A stretch of DNA of 64,000 nucleotides from Macrocybe gigantea. Lineage: Eukaryota > Basidiomycota > Agaricomycetes > Agaricales > Callistosporiaceae. Both the position numbers and the translations under genes were made by a program. The first letter of the stretch is position 1; the number at the start of each line of letters is the position of its first letter. Location: positions 372,001-436,000 of the forward strand of contig SJRY01000253.1 of NCBI GenBank assembly GCA_011319805.1. Reading direction: 5' to 3'. Below, in pieces: positions 46,076 through 58,258 of this stretch. Under the pieces are notes generated by a model, which was not told where the DNA came from, did not search any database, and worked only from the letters and a program-made list of their open reading frames with translations.

Positions 46076-49000
46076 TCACCTCCGGAGAAGGAAAAGCGAC
46101 ATCGTGAGCATACCAGCGAGGCCGCCGAGCACGCCCACAACAGTCCATCGAGTGTAGTCGTCGAACGGATGCTCAGTGCCAAAAGGCTGTTTGACGGTGA
46201 CGCCTCTGAAGGAGAAAATCACGATGCCCACGACGAACGCAAGGATGGAATACAAGAGGAAGACGAGAGGCAGCGACATGATAACGCTTCGTCTCTATCG
46301 TCGAGCACGAACGTGCTGGATGAGTTTCGTCATCGGGACAAACGAAGGAAAGAACGCACGGATAGCATCAGCAACCCTTCGCCAGTCATAGCCGATGCTG
46401 GCCTCGCGAGATCTGCCTTGTATCTAAAGATAGCCACGACCGTCGATACCATAGAGAAGGACGAGAAGAGGATCGCAACCAAGCCCGCAATCCTCGAGAA
46501 ATTGTCCAAGCCTGGCAAAGAGAGGAAGGTCACAGATGCACTCAAGACGACCGCAGCCTTCCAAGCGAGGACTGAATTCGGATAATGCATATAGCGTGCT
46601 GCGATACTTACGATGAGACAGGTGCACGCGCCGACGAGGAACATCGGAGCAGCATTGCGCAGGCCTGATTCTTCGTCGATCCGGTGTTGGTGATGGCGCC
46701 CGAAAAAGAGGTATGGGATTCCGAGACAGAGGCAGGAGATGACAAAGTCGAACAGCGCTCTGCGGAACGGCCGGCGGGTACGAGGGAAGCTCATGTCTGG
46801 GCTGCCAACGTCCTTCGGGAGCGGCTTATTCGAACGGAAATGCTGCTGTCGCCAGTGAGCTAAAAGGAGGACACGATCAACGAACGGCTTGAAGATCGTC
46901 AAATGCAGATGCCATACCCAGTCGCAACAAAATCCTTGCCACCATGCGAGTGTGAACGATAGACTGGAGCCCGGCGTCCGGTTGGTCTTTACGAGGAAAG
47001 CGTCAACTACGAGCATCGTTCATAGCGAATTCTGAAACATACCGCCAAATGACCGAAGAAGAGACATCAACTCTTGGCATTCTTCTTGAGAGAAGGGGCC
47101 AGGAATGGTGCGATGCGACGGAAGCAAACGGTCTATCAAGGCTTTTTGAGTCGACGCATATCGAGATCCAAGATGCAACGTCTAACCTGTCCAAGACCAC
47201 GTCAAGACGTCCATAGCTTCGGTCTTGGCACTCGCTGGGAGGGCGACATGTGCAGGGTGGGCCTCCAGGAATGACCAGTATCGGTATTCGATATCCAATT
47301 CTGCAACAAAAGAGTGAACACTGGAGACGAGGGCGAAAACGCAAACCACCCACGATCGTCCGCCGGGCCCTTCTTTTTCTTCTTCACAACATCCCCCGTC
47401 GCATCCAGCACGACGCTCCTCCTCACATGGTCGACGAGATACTTCGTGAACACGAACCCGCGCCTCCTCGGCTCCGCCTCCCTCACCCAGACCTCGAACT
47501 GCGCCGAGCGAGCCGTGTGGTCGCCCAGGTGTGTGTCCAGGTACGTCGTCACGGCATCAAGCCTCGGCTCGTTACGCAGGTCGACGTCGCAAGTGACGTG
47601 TTTCGTCGGATGGACGTAGTACACCATCCCGTCCGGAAGGAGGTACTCGATCCAACCTAGCTCGTGCAGGCGCGGGTTCCCGACGTGCTGGATCGGCCAA
47701 GTCGATGGCGTAGGGACACCGGGCTGCGGCGAGACGTTCAGGTGCGCGGCGCCCCCATTGGCGTGGCTCGGGCCAAGGTAGGACTTGGGCTTGGGAATAT
47801 CGGACGTGCTGGGCAGGAGTGGCTGCCTTTCGCTGGGCGTGGTGATCAGAGTTAAGGCCGTGATGGGTTCGGACCGAGAGCTTACTCTGTTTCAAGATTG
47901 GTTCTGCTGCCATATAAACTATCTGTCGAGCCGCCCCCAAAAGCTGATCGCCCCGGCACGACGCTGTGAAGAGGTGGCAACGGCATGACGATCCCCTTCC
48001 CATCGTCATTTGAAACAGTTGTAGGAGTATGTTCGTCGTGAGGACTGAAGAACAAAAGGGAACAGGTCAAGGGCCAGTTGAATCGTTCAATCAAGTCATG
48101 GCACGTACTTTGGTAGGTGAGGAGGGACTTCGTCCCGAGTTGTCACGATTCTGGGAGCAACAGGGTCCGCAAATATATCGGTGGCAAAGCTGCACGGGGA
48201 AGATATTCCTTGCCATCAGCCTACCCACCGCCAGAGACAAAAACAAAAAAGTAACACTCAACTGGACGCTCGAGCGTTTGCTCATATCCGCGTTCTCATC
48301 CGTCGTAGACGTATCCGGAATCGTAGCCGGTGCATGCTCGTGCTCCGGGACAGGCTCTCGAATCGCAGGCTCAGCGCCGCCCCACACCTCCTGCCCGCTC
48401 GTACTGTAGTCGAATGCAGGCATCGGCACCGCGAAGAGCGGTGCCTGCGCTGAAGGAGGAGATACAGGCAGAATCTGTGGCTGCGGGGCAGGGATCTTCG
48501 GAGGCGGTGAGGGCGACGGTGGTGTGTGCCCCCGCGAATCGTCGTCTTCGGGCGTCGCGGGCTCGGTGGGGATGAGCGGCTCGGTGGTTCCACGAACAGG
48601 CACGACGACGGCCGGAATGGGGCGATCTACGACGGCTGCAGGTTGTAACGTCTCACGCTCCTGCGCTGCAGGTCGTTCGGCAGTCTCGGGCGCCGGAAGT
48701 GCAACGTTGCGTTCTACAACGTCCTCGAACGGTTGCGCTACGTGTTGGTCGGAGTGATGCTGAGGTCTTCTACAGGCTCGTCATGGATCGGTATATCAAA
48801 GTAGGACGCGGCTGCGCCCGCACCGGCAAGGCCTGGAGGTGGGGTGTGCGGCTCGGGGGTCGGGGAACGCCTCTCAGCAGGCGCAGGAGCAAGATCTGGG
48901 GCAGGAACAGGCTCGTTCGCAGCGTGCTGATCGTCGCTAGATTCTGCGCGATGTATCGAAGGGTCGATGATGACCTGCGTTGTCGGCAGCTCGTCCGTGT

Positions 49001-49480
49001 CATCCGTGAACGCGCCGGGGCCTGCGGCGGACGAGTCGATGAGCGGCGGAGGCACGTAGCCCTGGGGTGAGAGTGGTGAGGTCTCCTTGGGCGCAGCCTC
49101 AGCAGCAGGGGCAGCGCTCGAAGCATCTGCAGCCTCTGACTCCGCAGGCGTGGTCGTGACAACGGGGTTCGAGAGCGGCGAGGGCCCTTAGCAGCCGTGG
49201 CATCGTCCTGCGATACCGTCGCCTCAGGGGACTCTGCAATGGGGCTGGGTGCATGGACGTTCTCGGCAGCGGGCGGCGGGGCGAGGTTGGTCTTGATGCT
49301 CTTAACAGAGGCCGTGTCAGGGAAGAGGGTCGTCTTGAGACCCTTGACGGACGCGCCGTCGGCTTCGTTGTCCGACGCGAGCGAAGGCGTGCCGGGACGG
49401 ACGGAGAACGCAGACGAGGCGCGCCGGACAACGTTGCCCATGCGGCCCCAGCGGGATCTGCCTGGCGAGGGGGTGGTCAT
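46076..49480 (-). CDS. WW-like multi-pass membrane protein, tandem copy B
   Basis: The start at 49480 (MTTPSPGRSRWGRMGNVVRR) resembles copy A's basic block. A long Pro/Ala/Glu-rich cytosolic region follows, with AGPGAFTDDTDELP matching ATGPVAFTDDMDDLP in A. The WW-like core is WPIQHVGNPRLHE, GWIEYLLPDGMVYYVHP, LRNEPRLDAVTTYLDTH and TKYLVDHVRRSVVLDATGD. C-terminal spans include RALFDFVISCLCLGIPYLFFG, APMFLVGACTCLIVS, AWKAAVVLSASVTFLSLPG, FSMVSTVVAIFRYKADL and, in the last exon, MSLPLVFLLYSILAFVVG and WTVVGVLGGLAGMLTMS, about six spans in all. One base appears missing at 49182-49187 in GGGCCC: before it the frame reads ...ATAAKGP, after it SPLSNPVVTTTPAE is one base out of phase. Otherwise the better-preserved copy. 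Function unknown. Confidence 0.78.
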
Positions 49481-50432
49481 GATTCAGGTGTTGGGAGGAA
49501 CAGGTGCAGATGGTGGTGGAAGTGAATGTAGGTGGTGTGTGGCGGAATGGAGTGAGCGGACGGTGGGTAATTGGTGTCTGTCGACAAGTCGAGGATGCGA
49601 GGTATATACCTGCGTGCTTACACGAATGCTGGATAATATATAAGGAGAGCTTGATCTAGCCGGGCAGGGATGCGTGCCAGGCGGTTGCATCGAGGCAGAG
49701 TACAAGTGCAATGAATTGAAGGGGGAGCCGTGAAGGTGTGATAATCAGGCCAGGCGTCACTTCATTTCGCCCAACACGTTGCGGGGCAGCGACCTGCGTT
49801 CGCGCAGGATCAGTTCCAAGCGAGCAAGCGTTTGTTCAGACCGGAAACACGCGATTAGACAAGATGTGAAACAAGACTAATCGCAATCAACACAACACGA
49901 CCACGAGGCAGGCGGCGGTCCTCACCTCCATGTTGATGGATAAAACAGCGACACGATGATAACAGCCCAGACAAGGACGCGCTTGACAGATCAAAGGGCA
50001 CGCGGCCGGGCATGAGAGGGTGCGAGATTCGACAGAGGCAAGCGAAGAAAGACTGGAATAGGTAGAAGACTAGGGCCTAACGTAACACCAACGCCTCGTT
50101 GTTTTCACGCTGCGCATCAGATTGATAGCGGATTCCGAGCTCGGTCGTAACATGGCATTTTGGCGTCACGCTCCGCGTTGTTTCCGTATTCATGAGATAG
50201 ACCAGGGAGCCTGGAGAATAGCAAGAGGATGGCAGTCGACAAGACTTTGTTCGTGTTCCAAGTATACGTTCAAGGAAGAGGCACGTCCTTCACAGCCACA
50301 CTGATCTCGGCAAACACGTTAACCGAAGCAGAAAATCCAATTCCCTTGGCCTCCTCAGTCTTGCCTCCTTCCAACCCCGAGTTGCAGTTCCAATTGTACT
50401 CTCCTATTCATGCAGTCCTTCTCGAGATCCGT
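49481..50432. other. divergent intergenic region, about 950 bp
   Basis: Contains the promoter of tandem copy B (a TATATA-like stretch near 49603) and that of the Nudix gene. An open frame from 50229 runs in phase into the Nudix start and could be a longer N-terminus, but family length favours the Met at 50433. Confidence 0.4.
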
Positions 50433-51921
50433 ATGATGTCGTCCAAAAACTCGCCGCCGCCGTTCAACCTCCTGAAATACCACCGGGCGAAATTCCGTAT
50501 AGCTGACGCTGCGCGGGGGAGCTTGGACAACGTACCGCCTTTGAGTGAGCAGTCGAAACGGTGGGCATTATCTTTTAATTTCGCTTCTTCGCGTTTAAAG
50601 TATAGCAGCTAATCACCCGGTTCATTACCCTTCTCTCTGGCAAAATCGCCTGGTTCTGTGAGCGGGTTCAGGTGTCTGCAGCACCTCGCGGCGTACCGCC
50701 CGCCAAAGTCGCGTATCATAGCCTTCCCGCGGTCCAGATGCGCCGCCGTGCTCGTCGCGCTCTTTGTCGGCCGAAAGGGCGACCTGTACGTCCTGCTAAG
50801 TCGGTAGGTGTGTTGCTTCTTATCAAGGCACGCCCCCCATGCTTACTGCTCGACGTTCGACGCGCGTCCTGGCCAGGCGTTCTGCGACACTGAGGAGCTA
50901 TGCTGGGGACACTTCGTTGCCTGGAGGAAAAGTCGATCCCGAGGACGCGACGCCCGAGGACACGGCGGTGAGCCTGTGTTGCGGCGCACCTCCATTTCTA
51001 TAATCTTCAGCTGACAAGCTGTCTTGACTGCGTCCAGCGCCGGGAAGCCTACGAGGAGGTGCGCCAGCTGAGCGTTTCTTGTGTGTCGGCAAAAGCTGAA
51101 GAGACACTAGTAGATCGGATTGCCGAGAGATCGACAAAAGGTGCCGCTTCTCTGCGTACTGGAACCATTTTTAACACCCAGAGACATGCTCGTCACTCCG
51201 TATGTTCCACATTCAAGGCATTCTCATAGTTTGCTCATTATCCATCTCGTCGTAGCATCGTCGCTCTTATCCTGGACAACACCCTTCGGGTATGTAACCG
51301 CAAAGCCTGCTCTACGCTCACACCTCACGCACCGCGCACACGTTCAGCCAATCCTTAACGCAGCCGAAGTCACGAGCCTCTTCTCGCACCCGCTCGCGTC
51401 GTTCCTCTCCAACACGTCCCCGTTCACGTCGGAGCCCGAGACCATAGAGGTGCCGTACCACACGTCATCAGAGTGGACGACCGCGGGGCCGAACGGCCAG
51501 ACGTGGCGCTCGCGCTGGCACCAGTTCCTGACCGGCCGCGAGGCCGGCGGGATCAAGCCCGTCGTCGGCCTGACAGCGTGAGTCGCAGCCTTTTCGCTGT
51601 TGCATTTCCTCACACGTACACGAACGTTTCTCTCGGGGCAGCGCCATTCTCATCAGAGTCGCCGCCATCGGGTACGACAGGCCTCCAGAGTTTGAGCTCG
51701 ACCCACCAGACGCGCCGACGCGCGACCGGCAGATCGCATGGGCTATGCTGACGAGGCCCGTCTTCAGAGAGTCGTTTGAGAAAGAGGGGCTCAAGTTTGA
51801 TAGGGATCTCTTGCGAAGATTGGCGGGCGTCTCAGGAGAGGAGGATGTGCTCGAGCATCAGCAGAAGCGGACGGGGGTGGGCGGGAGGAGATGGAGGAAG
51901 AGAATATGGAATAAATTGTGA
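50433..51921 (+). CDS. Nudix hydrolase, coenzyme A diphosphatase type (Pcd1/NUDT7-like)
   Basis: Probably cleaves CoA and oxidised CoA derivatives to phosphopantetheine and 3',5'-ADP, in peroxisomes. Exons splice as LSEQSKR / CLQHLAAYRPPKSR (intron GTGGGCATT...GTTCAG), LYVLLSR / RSATLRSYAGDT, PEDTA / RREAYEE and / IGLPRDRQKVPLL. The Nudix box reads LPGGKVDPEDATPEDTA then RREAYEEIGL. Its loop is two residues longer than the plain Nudix consensus, as is normal for NUDT7/Pcd1 enzymes. The segment RSATLRSYAGDTSLPGG matches the UPF0035 signature of CoA diphosphatases. A further exon gives GLTAAILIRVAAIGYDRPP. The C-terminus is ...IWNKL at 51921; NKL resembles a weak type 1 peroxisomal signal. The start at 50433 gives MMSSKNSPPPFNLL. 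Frame intact throughout. Confidence 0.88.
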
Positions 51922-52502
51922 CGTCGTCTTTGGCGTACGTTCATTGGATTCAACTACACGCTTGCTCTTCCAATTCCAATCTTGCTTACGGCTATTCCTA
52001 CGTGCATGAATTTCGACGGTCCTTGCATCTGCTCATGACACCCACAAGAACAAATACAGCCAATTGACACGAGACCGTCTACCTCCAGATCCACGTACTC
52101 GCAACTGTACGGGATTAGTATCAAGGCGCAAGTCGATCCTCGATTACCCGCAAACACGAAATCATACGACGCACAACGCAGCGAGGAATCCGGCATGGTG
52201 TGCACGCAACGTGCATGTCGTTTCTTGCGCCTCTGCCATGCTGTTTTGATTCTTCAACGCAATGCCGAGTCCGTTCCCGGTCCAAACGCTCCCTCGAATG
52301 GGTTGTTGGTGAAGAAACGGATGAGCGTGCAGAAAAAGGGTTTGGTGCACATTCCCTTGGCTCTTGAAATCAACATCCTCTCTAGCTCCAGGCTGACTAT
52401 TACAGTGAACACATTATTGGAGCTCGGAGATGCATATCTCTCCGCCAGGGCGCCAAACGTCCAGACGAGGAATAGCTGCCCTCTGAGCCGACTAAGAGCG
52501 TC
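51922..52502. other. intergenic, no gene seen
   Basis: Only short ORFs without recognisable features. Confidence 0.35.
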
Positions 52503-52621
52503 CTAATCGGCTATCGGGACAAGACAAACGCTCTGAGCTTCGACCCGTTGTGCTCCATCCTCAGCTCCGTGTCCGTCGACGCGACTGTGAAAGTGTTGGA
52601 TTGGGAAACGGGCGCGCGCTA
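52503..52621 (+). pseudogene. possible lone WD40-repeat relic
   Basis: The translation includes TNALSFDPLCSILSSVSVD then ATVKVLDWETG before a stop. That has the spacing of one WD40 blade (xNALSFSP...SGSxDxTVKxWDxETG) with W replaced. No start, neighbouring repeats or splice signals are visible, so at most it is a fragment of a dead WD40 gene. Confidence 0.35.
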
Positions 52622-53336
52622 GCGCTCAAAGGTCAGACGAAATTCGGTCAGGGATTGCAAGTTGTCTGTGCCTTGACTCTGACAGCACCAATGCATCCTT
52701 GTGGCAGGTGTATTTAGTGAGCGCTGAGCGCTACCGTGTGCACATCTGCTCTGACGGCAACGATCGCCACTGGCGGGATTGATAATATGCACAGCTCCGT
52801 TCACGACACAGCATTTCATCGCGATGCAGGCGGTTCCTTTTGCTCTGGATCATCGCACCATAACTCTGGTCTCCCGCTTCTTGCTGTAATTGTTTCCGAT
52901 GTTCATGATCAAAATGACGGCGCTTGGTTGACGTTGGGTTCCCTTCTGACAGCTAATGAATGAACATGTTCTTTGTACGACTGTATCACACGAGAAAATT
53001 AACAAGGAGCCATTTCATGACTCTCAAATTGTCTTCTTTACAGTATCGTGATCCTCCAGCTGCGGTCCTTCGAGATTGCGAAGAAAGACACGATGGACTG
53101 TATGTGGATCGTATCACATGAAGGACGTCTACGGGGAAGCATTGCTTCCTCTGCCGGTGACAATGAGCCTTTCGACGGCCGTCACAGGCATGTTTCTCGG
53201 TCGGCCGGAGTGTCCGGCATTTCGGCGGTAGATCGAATTAATTAGCCGGAAGCGAATTATGTACAAATCCCAGTCCATCACTCTGGTGAGTGTCTGGGGT
53301 TTGTTTCCCAACCACCACCTCAACGCCCTTTCACCA
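52622..53336. other. intergenic, 715 bp
   Basis: No recognisable gene. The right end is the promoter of the anchored protein at 53337. Confidence 0.35.
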
Positions 53337-54909
53337 ATGCCGGCCCCAGCAGCCTACGCTATCGGATTCGCCTGCGTCATCGGCGCCGTTGCCGCTGGTC
53401 TCGCCTTCAAAGAGGTAAGTAAGCGCAAATATCAGCTCGTGTGGAGCCGTTCGGAAGTTGTGTTGACTCTTTTCGCCCCTGATCGCGCACCTCTGCGTTC
53501 CTTGCGTTTCTGCACTGTGCGCTGCAGTTTGTCTACGAGCCTCACCTGGCGCCGAAACTAGAGCAATGGGCGGAAGAGTTTATCGAGAAGCGACGAGCCC
53601 GGCGTCGGCAGCTTGCCGAAAGCGTCTCACAGGATCAGGGTCAGAGCCGCGGTGCGGGCGACGCTGACGAAGGCCCATCGTCGTCGTCGTTGTCGGTTCC
53701 GTACTTGCCCTCGCCGCAGCAGTCCCGCAGGCGGCCGACGAAGAGGGATGCAAGGGGCAAGAAACGATCAGACTCGGATGACGAATACGGCGTGGACGCT
53801 GCGCACGACACGCAGTACCACGACTCGATCGAATTGGAGAACCTCGTTGCGAAGGAGGTGCAGCAATGGAGGCTCAACGTCGATCGCAGCCAATCCCCGT
53901 CGCAGACGCACCAGCTCCGACATCGTCATAATGCCAGGACCGCACCCTCGAGCAGCTTGCACACGTTAGACGAGGTCCGTTCTTCTACACTGTCCATCTT
54001 TGATGCGGTAATAGACTTTTTTTTTGGCCTTCCGCAGCCGCTGAGCCTTATTTCGACTCCTCCTATGGCACCGACTCACGTGCTCTACGATCCGTCCGTG
54101 CCTTCTACGCCGAGCTCGACCGTCTCCAGCCGCGCGTCCCTCAAGCCATCCGCGCCAGCCTCACCTGTCCGGAGGAAGCCCTCCATGTCTACGTCCACGC
54201 TCCGCTCTTCACATCTCCCATCCACCCACGAGCTGCCCGCCCAAGCATCCCTTCCCCCAACCTCCCCAATTCCGATGCCGATGCCAACGTCAACGCCAAC
54301 GCCAGCTCGAACCCGAACGCGCTCGTGTCGCCGCCTCCGACGAGCGAGCTATCCTCGCTGAGCCTCAACCTGCCGCAGTTCAACTCGCCTCGCGCGATCC
54401 CGAGCCTTTCACAGAGCTACCCGCAAGAGCTAGACCAGGAGCGCGGCATCGAGCTTCTCTCGCCGCCCTCGTCCCGCGCCGACTCGCCCTTTTCTAACGT
54501 GTCCCGCACGCCGTCTGCGTCCATGCCGCCTGGCGATGACGACAACGACGACGACCGTGATTCCGCACAGCGGTCCTTCATGGCCACGTCGCAATACCAC
54601 TCGTTTGCCTCCCTAGACGATCGCCAAAGCCTCAGTCCCGGCATAACCAACCCGGACCCGCACTCTGACGTCCTAGCGACCGCGCGCCCGCCGTCGCGTC
54701 TGATCTCGGAGATCGATTTTCTTTCCGATCTAGAGCCGGACGGCGTCAGCAATGGCAACCGTACCGGCACTAGCATGAGCATGAGCACGGGCGTGCTGTC
54801 CCCGCCCTCGTCGTCGGCCTTTGCGTCCGATTTTGACGACCGTGCGACGGATGATGGGATCGGATCCGAGTCGAGCTGGGTCAGTGCCGGCTCGTCGCGC
54901 CGCCCGTGA
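53337..54909 (+). CDS. single-span anchored, low-complexity protein, unrecognised
   Basis: The start at 53337 gives MPAPAAYAIGF and a hydrophobic segment at residues 5-25, then FVYEPHLAPKLEQWAEEFIEKRRARRRQ, a conserved-looking amphipathic and basic stretch. The rest is Ser/Pro-rich. Two introns are used. The second must end at GCTGAG (54027-54032 area) rather than at the better-looking CCGCAG just upstream, because only that choice joins DE to PYFDSSYGTDSRALRS and keeps one frame to the stop at 54909. A Ser/Pro-rich tail (LLSPPSSRADSPFS, FLSDLEPDG) follows. The anchor suggests an ER or mitochondrial outer membrane protein with a cytosolic body; no function can be given. Confidence 0.75.
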
Positions 54910-55238
54910 CGAGGCCCGTTCTTCGAATAGCGCTTTCTCGATTCAACAAGATTTTTTTTTCTTCTTTGGGCATTAAACGGCCGTGTAAGGCCACCTACCC
55001 AGTGTACATCCTCCAATTCGCACATACAGTGACCCCAAGGTTTTCAGACATCGGTGTAAATCTGTTTCCTTTTCCTCGCCCCCTGATGCTGTGATTATAT
55101 ATTGTTGTAAAAATACGTCGAATATATCTATCGTTGCACTTTTTTCGTCTTCGCCAATGGTGTTCCGTTTATCCATATGCAGTGAGTACCGAAAAATTAA
55201 ATGTGGTGTATATGCATTATCCGAAAAAACCCGGCCTC
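54910..55238. other. convergent 3' intergenic region
   Basis: Lies between the 3' ends of the anchored protein gene and the minus-strand F-box gene. AT-rich, with a T run near 54950-54960; nothing else seen. Confidence 0.4.
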
Positions 55239-56547
55239 TCACTCAAAGACGCGCAGAATCCGCTTCTTCGACGCGCTCTCAAAGCAGTCCTCGATCTGTT
55301 TCCTCGCCCAGCGCAAAAACGCCGAAGCCGGCCGGCGCGCCCTGCGCGTCCTGTCCACCTTCACGCTCACCTGCACCGTCTCCAGCGCCAAAAACTGGAC
55401 GAGCACAGCGTCGAGAGCGCGGAAGAACGGGAGCAGCGTGCTGCCGAGGAACTGCAGCAGCACCCGCGCGTCGAGCACGAGCGCGATGACGCGCACGTCG
55501 CTGACGCTGCTTGCGTTCAGCGAGCGCACGATTTGCGTTGCGGAGTATAGAGAGTCGGACATGGCCATGTGGAACCCTGTCGATACGGGCTCGAGCACGA
55601 GGCTCAGCGTGTGCAGTGCGGAGAGGTCCTGTAGGATCGGTGGTGCGCAGGGCAGGGCGACTGAACATGGTGGAGGGGTGAGGACAAGATGGCGCGGTGT
55701 GCGGGGCGGGAGGTCACGTACATGCGTCTTGGACGTAGATCTTCAGGTGCTCCAGCGCCGGCGCGCACTTGTGCACGAACCGCTCGACGATAGCTGGCGT
55801 CACGTTGCCGAGCGTCAGTCTCCGCACATGGCTGAGGTCGAACACGCAATCAGGATCAAAGAACAGCCTGTCAATGCTCCGCGTCTGCGAGAATCCAATC
55901 CGCAACGCCTCCTTGATGGAGAGGGACAGCAGGGGGACCTGCACCCTGGCCCCAGCGAAAGGCGGATTAGGAACGCTGCCCATGTGCAGCGACGCGGGCC
56001 GCATAGAGAGGTGTCTCAGCTCCGGGAACGGCGTGAAGAACGCAGGCAGGACATCCGAGAACCCGATCACCTGCAACGACTCGAGCGCACAACGTCCCGC
56101 CAGCGCACGTAAAGCGTTTTCGAGCATCGGCGAGAACCGTATCTGCAGCCAAGCGGGGTATTGCGTGCGCACGTCACGGAGAACGAGCAGGCGGACGTTC
56201 TGCAGGGCTTCCAGGATCGCCAGGACCGGTGGCGTATCGGATTTGCGCGCGTCCTCGCGGCTTGCGACATCCATGAAAGAGATGCCAAGCGCTTGCACGT
56301 CATGCGCGAGCTTCGGTGTGCGCTCAAAGAGCTCGAGAAGGCGCGCGTGCGCGGGCATCTCGAGCTCGACGCGGTCCAGGTCCAGCTCGAGGACGATCTC
56401 CGAGAACAACGACTTGCGACAGACGGAGTGAAGGAACCGGCAGACGAGAGCACATGATTTGAGGTCCTCGACGTCAAGATAGTCGACAATGGTAAGGAAG
56501 ATCTCGAGAGGGAAGCGTGGTTGGAGTTCAGGCAGCGTCGCCGACAT
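55239..56547 (-). CDS. F-box protein
   Basis: The start at 56547 gives MSATLPELQPRFPLEIFLTIVDYLDVEDLKSCALVCRFLH-type sequence, a clear F-box (FPLEIFLTIVDYL, ALVCRFLHSVCRKSLF). Downstream leucine-rich segments include VLAILEALQNVRLLVLRDV, CALESLQVIGFSDVL, FPELRHLSM, LSHVRRLTLGNV and CAPALEHLKIYVQ. One intron near 55720-55630 joins to LHTLSLVLEPV and the final ALVLDARVLLQFL segment, which ends at 55239. Predicted substrate adaptor of an SCF ubiquitin ligase; target unknown. It is not closely related to the gene at 8731 but its layout (ARLLELFERTPKLA) is shared with the next gene at 56.7 kb. Confidence 0.83.
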
Positions 56548-56660
56548 GAAGGAGGAAAGGAAACAAGGCTGAGGTTACATAAGCTCAAGGAGTACGAAGA
56601 ACCTTTGAAGTAACTAAGAAACAAGAGAAAGGCCAAGCATAGATAGGACTCCGATTTCAG

Positions 56661-57940
56661 TTAATGAAAGCTTATAGATATATACAGTATATCACGCTCT
56701 AATGCAACAGGGCAACTGTCCTCGATTTTGTCACAGATCGACTCTTCTATTTCCGACTCAGAGCGACCCGCGCTTGAACACTGGTCCCCGACCGCAACAT
56801 GGAACTGTTCGAGCTTGGGAAACGAACCGAGGTTGGAATCGATGCCTTCAAGAAAGGGTTTCATAGGGCCAAAACCGCGGAAAATGAACGTGAGCCGGTG
56901 AAGACTGGATAATTTGAGCAGATGCGGCCTCAATCTTTCCAACTTCTGCATCGCGATTTCTTCGCTGCCGTCGCAATGGATGCGGTCAATGACAACTGCC
57001 AGCCCAGTGAGCGCTTTGAAAGATGTGAGACTGAGATCGACATTGGGAGACGGCCAGTCATCCTCGACTTGAGACCGCGGCGGGAGCAAATTCTGTTCAG
57101 TAGATCGAAGACTACAAGGCGAACGGGTACTCACACAACAGATCTAGACCGAACTCCAAGGCATTCAAGGTAGAACCGCAAGCCTCGCCGAAGTTCACAA
57201 GCAGTTCTTCATCCACGTTATCGACATTTAGGCCTCGCAGATAACCCACGTCGGCGATCGGGTCCTCTGCAAAGAACAACCGGTGAAGATCATCGATTTC
57301 GATGTCTGTGCTTTCGAAATGCTTCAAGCGAAGTTGTGGAACCCCTTCCAGTGTTGAATCGCCCATTTGCAGGCCGTTCCGGTGGGTTTGATAAAGGTAA
57401 AGTTGCTCCAATGCGGAAAAGCGCGAGTAGAAAGAGAGCGGTATGCTTTTTATATATTCGATATGGATGATCGTCAGCATTGGAGATCGAGCGAGGCCCG
57501 CCAGCGCAGAGACAAACGAGATGAAAACGATCGCCAGTCCAAGCCTTCAATCACCGGGGACTGGAGACAGAGGTGCTGGAGATTGAGGACGCTCAAGATG
57601 CGTAATATCGGAGAGATGGTATCCCGTTGAGGATGAGAACTTTCTCGCCCCATTGGAGTGAGATCCAAGATCAAGAATTCGATGTAAGATGCAATAGAGG
57701 GAGTTCGAGAGATATTTCAAGAAGACGCGTATTCTCCTTGACTTCGACATCGACATTTTCGGGATCTACCAGAAGTTTGACCGACGTGAAAAGTGGTCTT
57801 CGAGTCCAGCGATAAAGGGCACGACAGGCAAGAGAACACAATTTGAGGGTCGCCAAGTCGTCGTCATCGTATGGATCAAACATCTGGATGATGCTTTGGA
57901 TGACTTCCAGTGGGAGCAGTAATTGGATCCCAAGCGACAT
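56661..57940 (-). CDS. F-box/LRR protein with two apparent one-base losses
   Basis: The start at 57940 gives MSLGIQLLLPLEVIQSIIQMF, an F-box, followed by CSLACRALYRWTRRPLFTSV. Conserved leucine-rich sequence runs through SPILRILSVLNLQHLCLQSP, LTIIHIEYIKSIPLSF, FSALEQLYLYQT and LERLRPHLLKLSSLHRLTFIF to the stop at 56661. The frame changes near 57710 (LLEI then SRTPSIASYIEF one base later; the relic at 60.1 kb reads LEAISKSPS across the same place) and near 57480 (SLDLQ then LTIIHIEY). One added base at each, in TT and AAA runs, repairs it. At least one intron lies near 57125-57105. A related, dead copy follows at 59.4-60.3 kb. Confidence 0.75.
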
Positions 57941-58258
57941 ATCAGATCAAGGGCTATGGGGAAAATGGTAACTTTCACTGAGCTAGGTTTTATACGACAT
58001 TGCGATCTTACCTAATTCTGGTGTTTTTCCATCTTCTGCTATGTCGACCGCAGAGAGCACATGGAACTCAAACGTCTTTGGTCTTTGACGGCAGGCACAT
58101 GTGCGACTACAAAGCAGCCTCCAAAGGGCACGGGTCCGGGATTCTACCAAGAACCAATGGCTTTTGTCTTGATTCCTTTCATAAGTGCTTCTCCGTGCAT
58201 GTGGATATTCTCTACGACCATCACTTCAAGTCCTCGAACATATTCGCAGCTGTGTTCG
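57941..58258. other. short intergenic region
   Basis: Promoter of the F-box gene and 3' flank of the Mug135-like gene. No recognisable gene. Confidence 0.35.
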
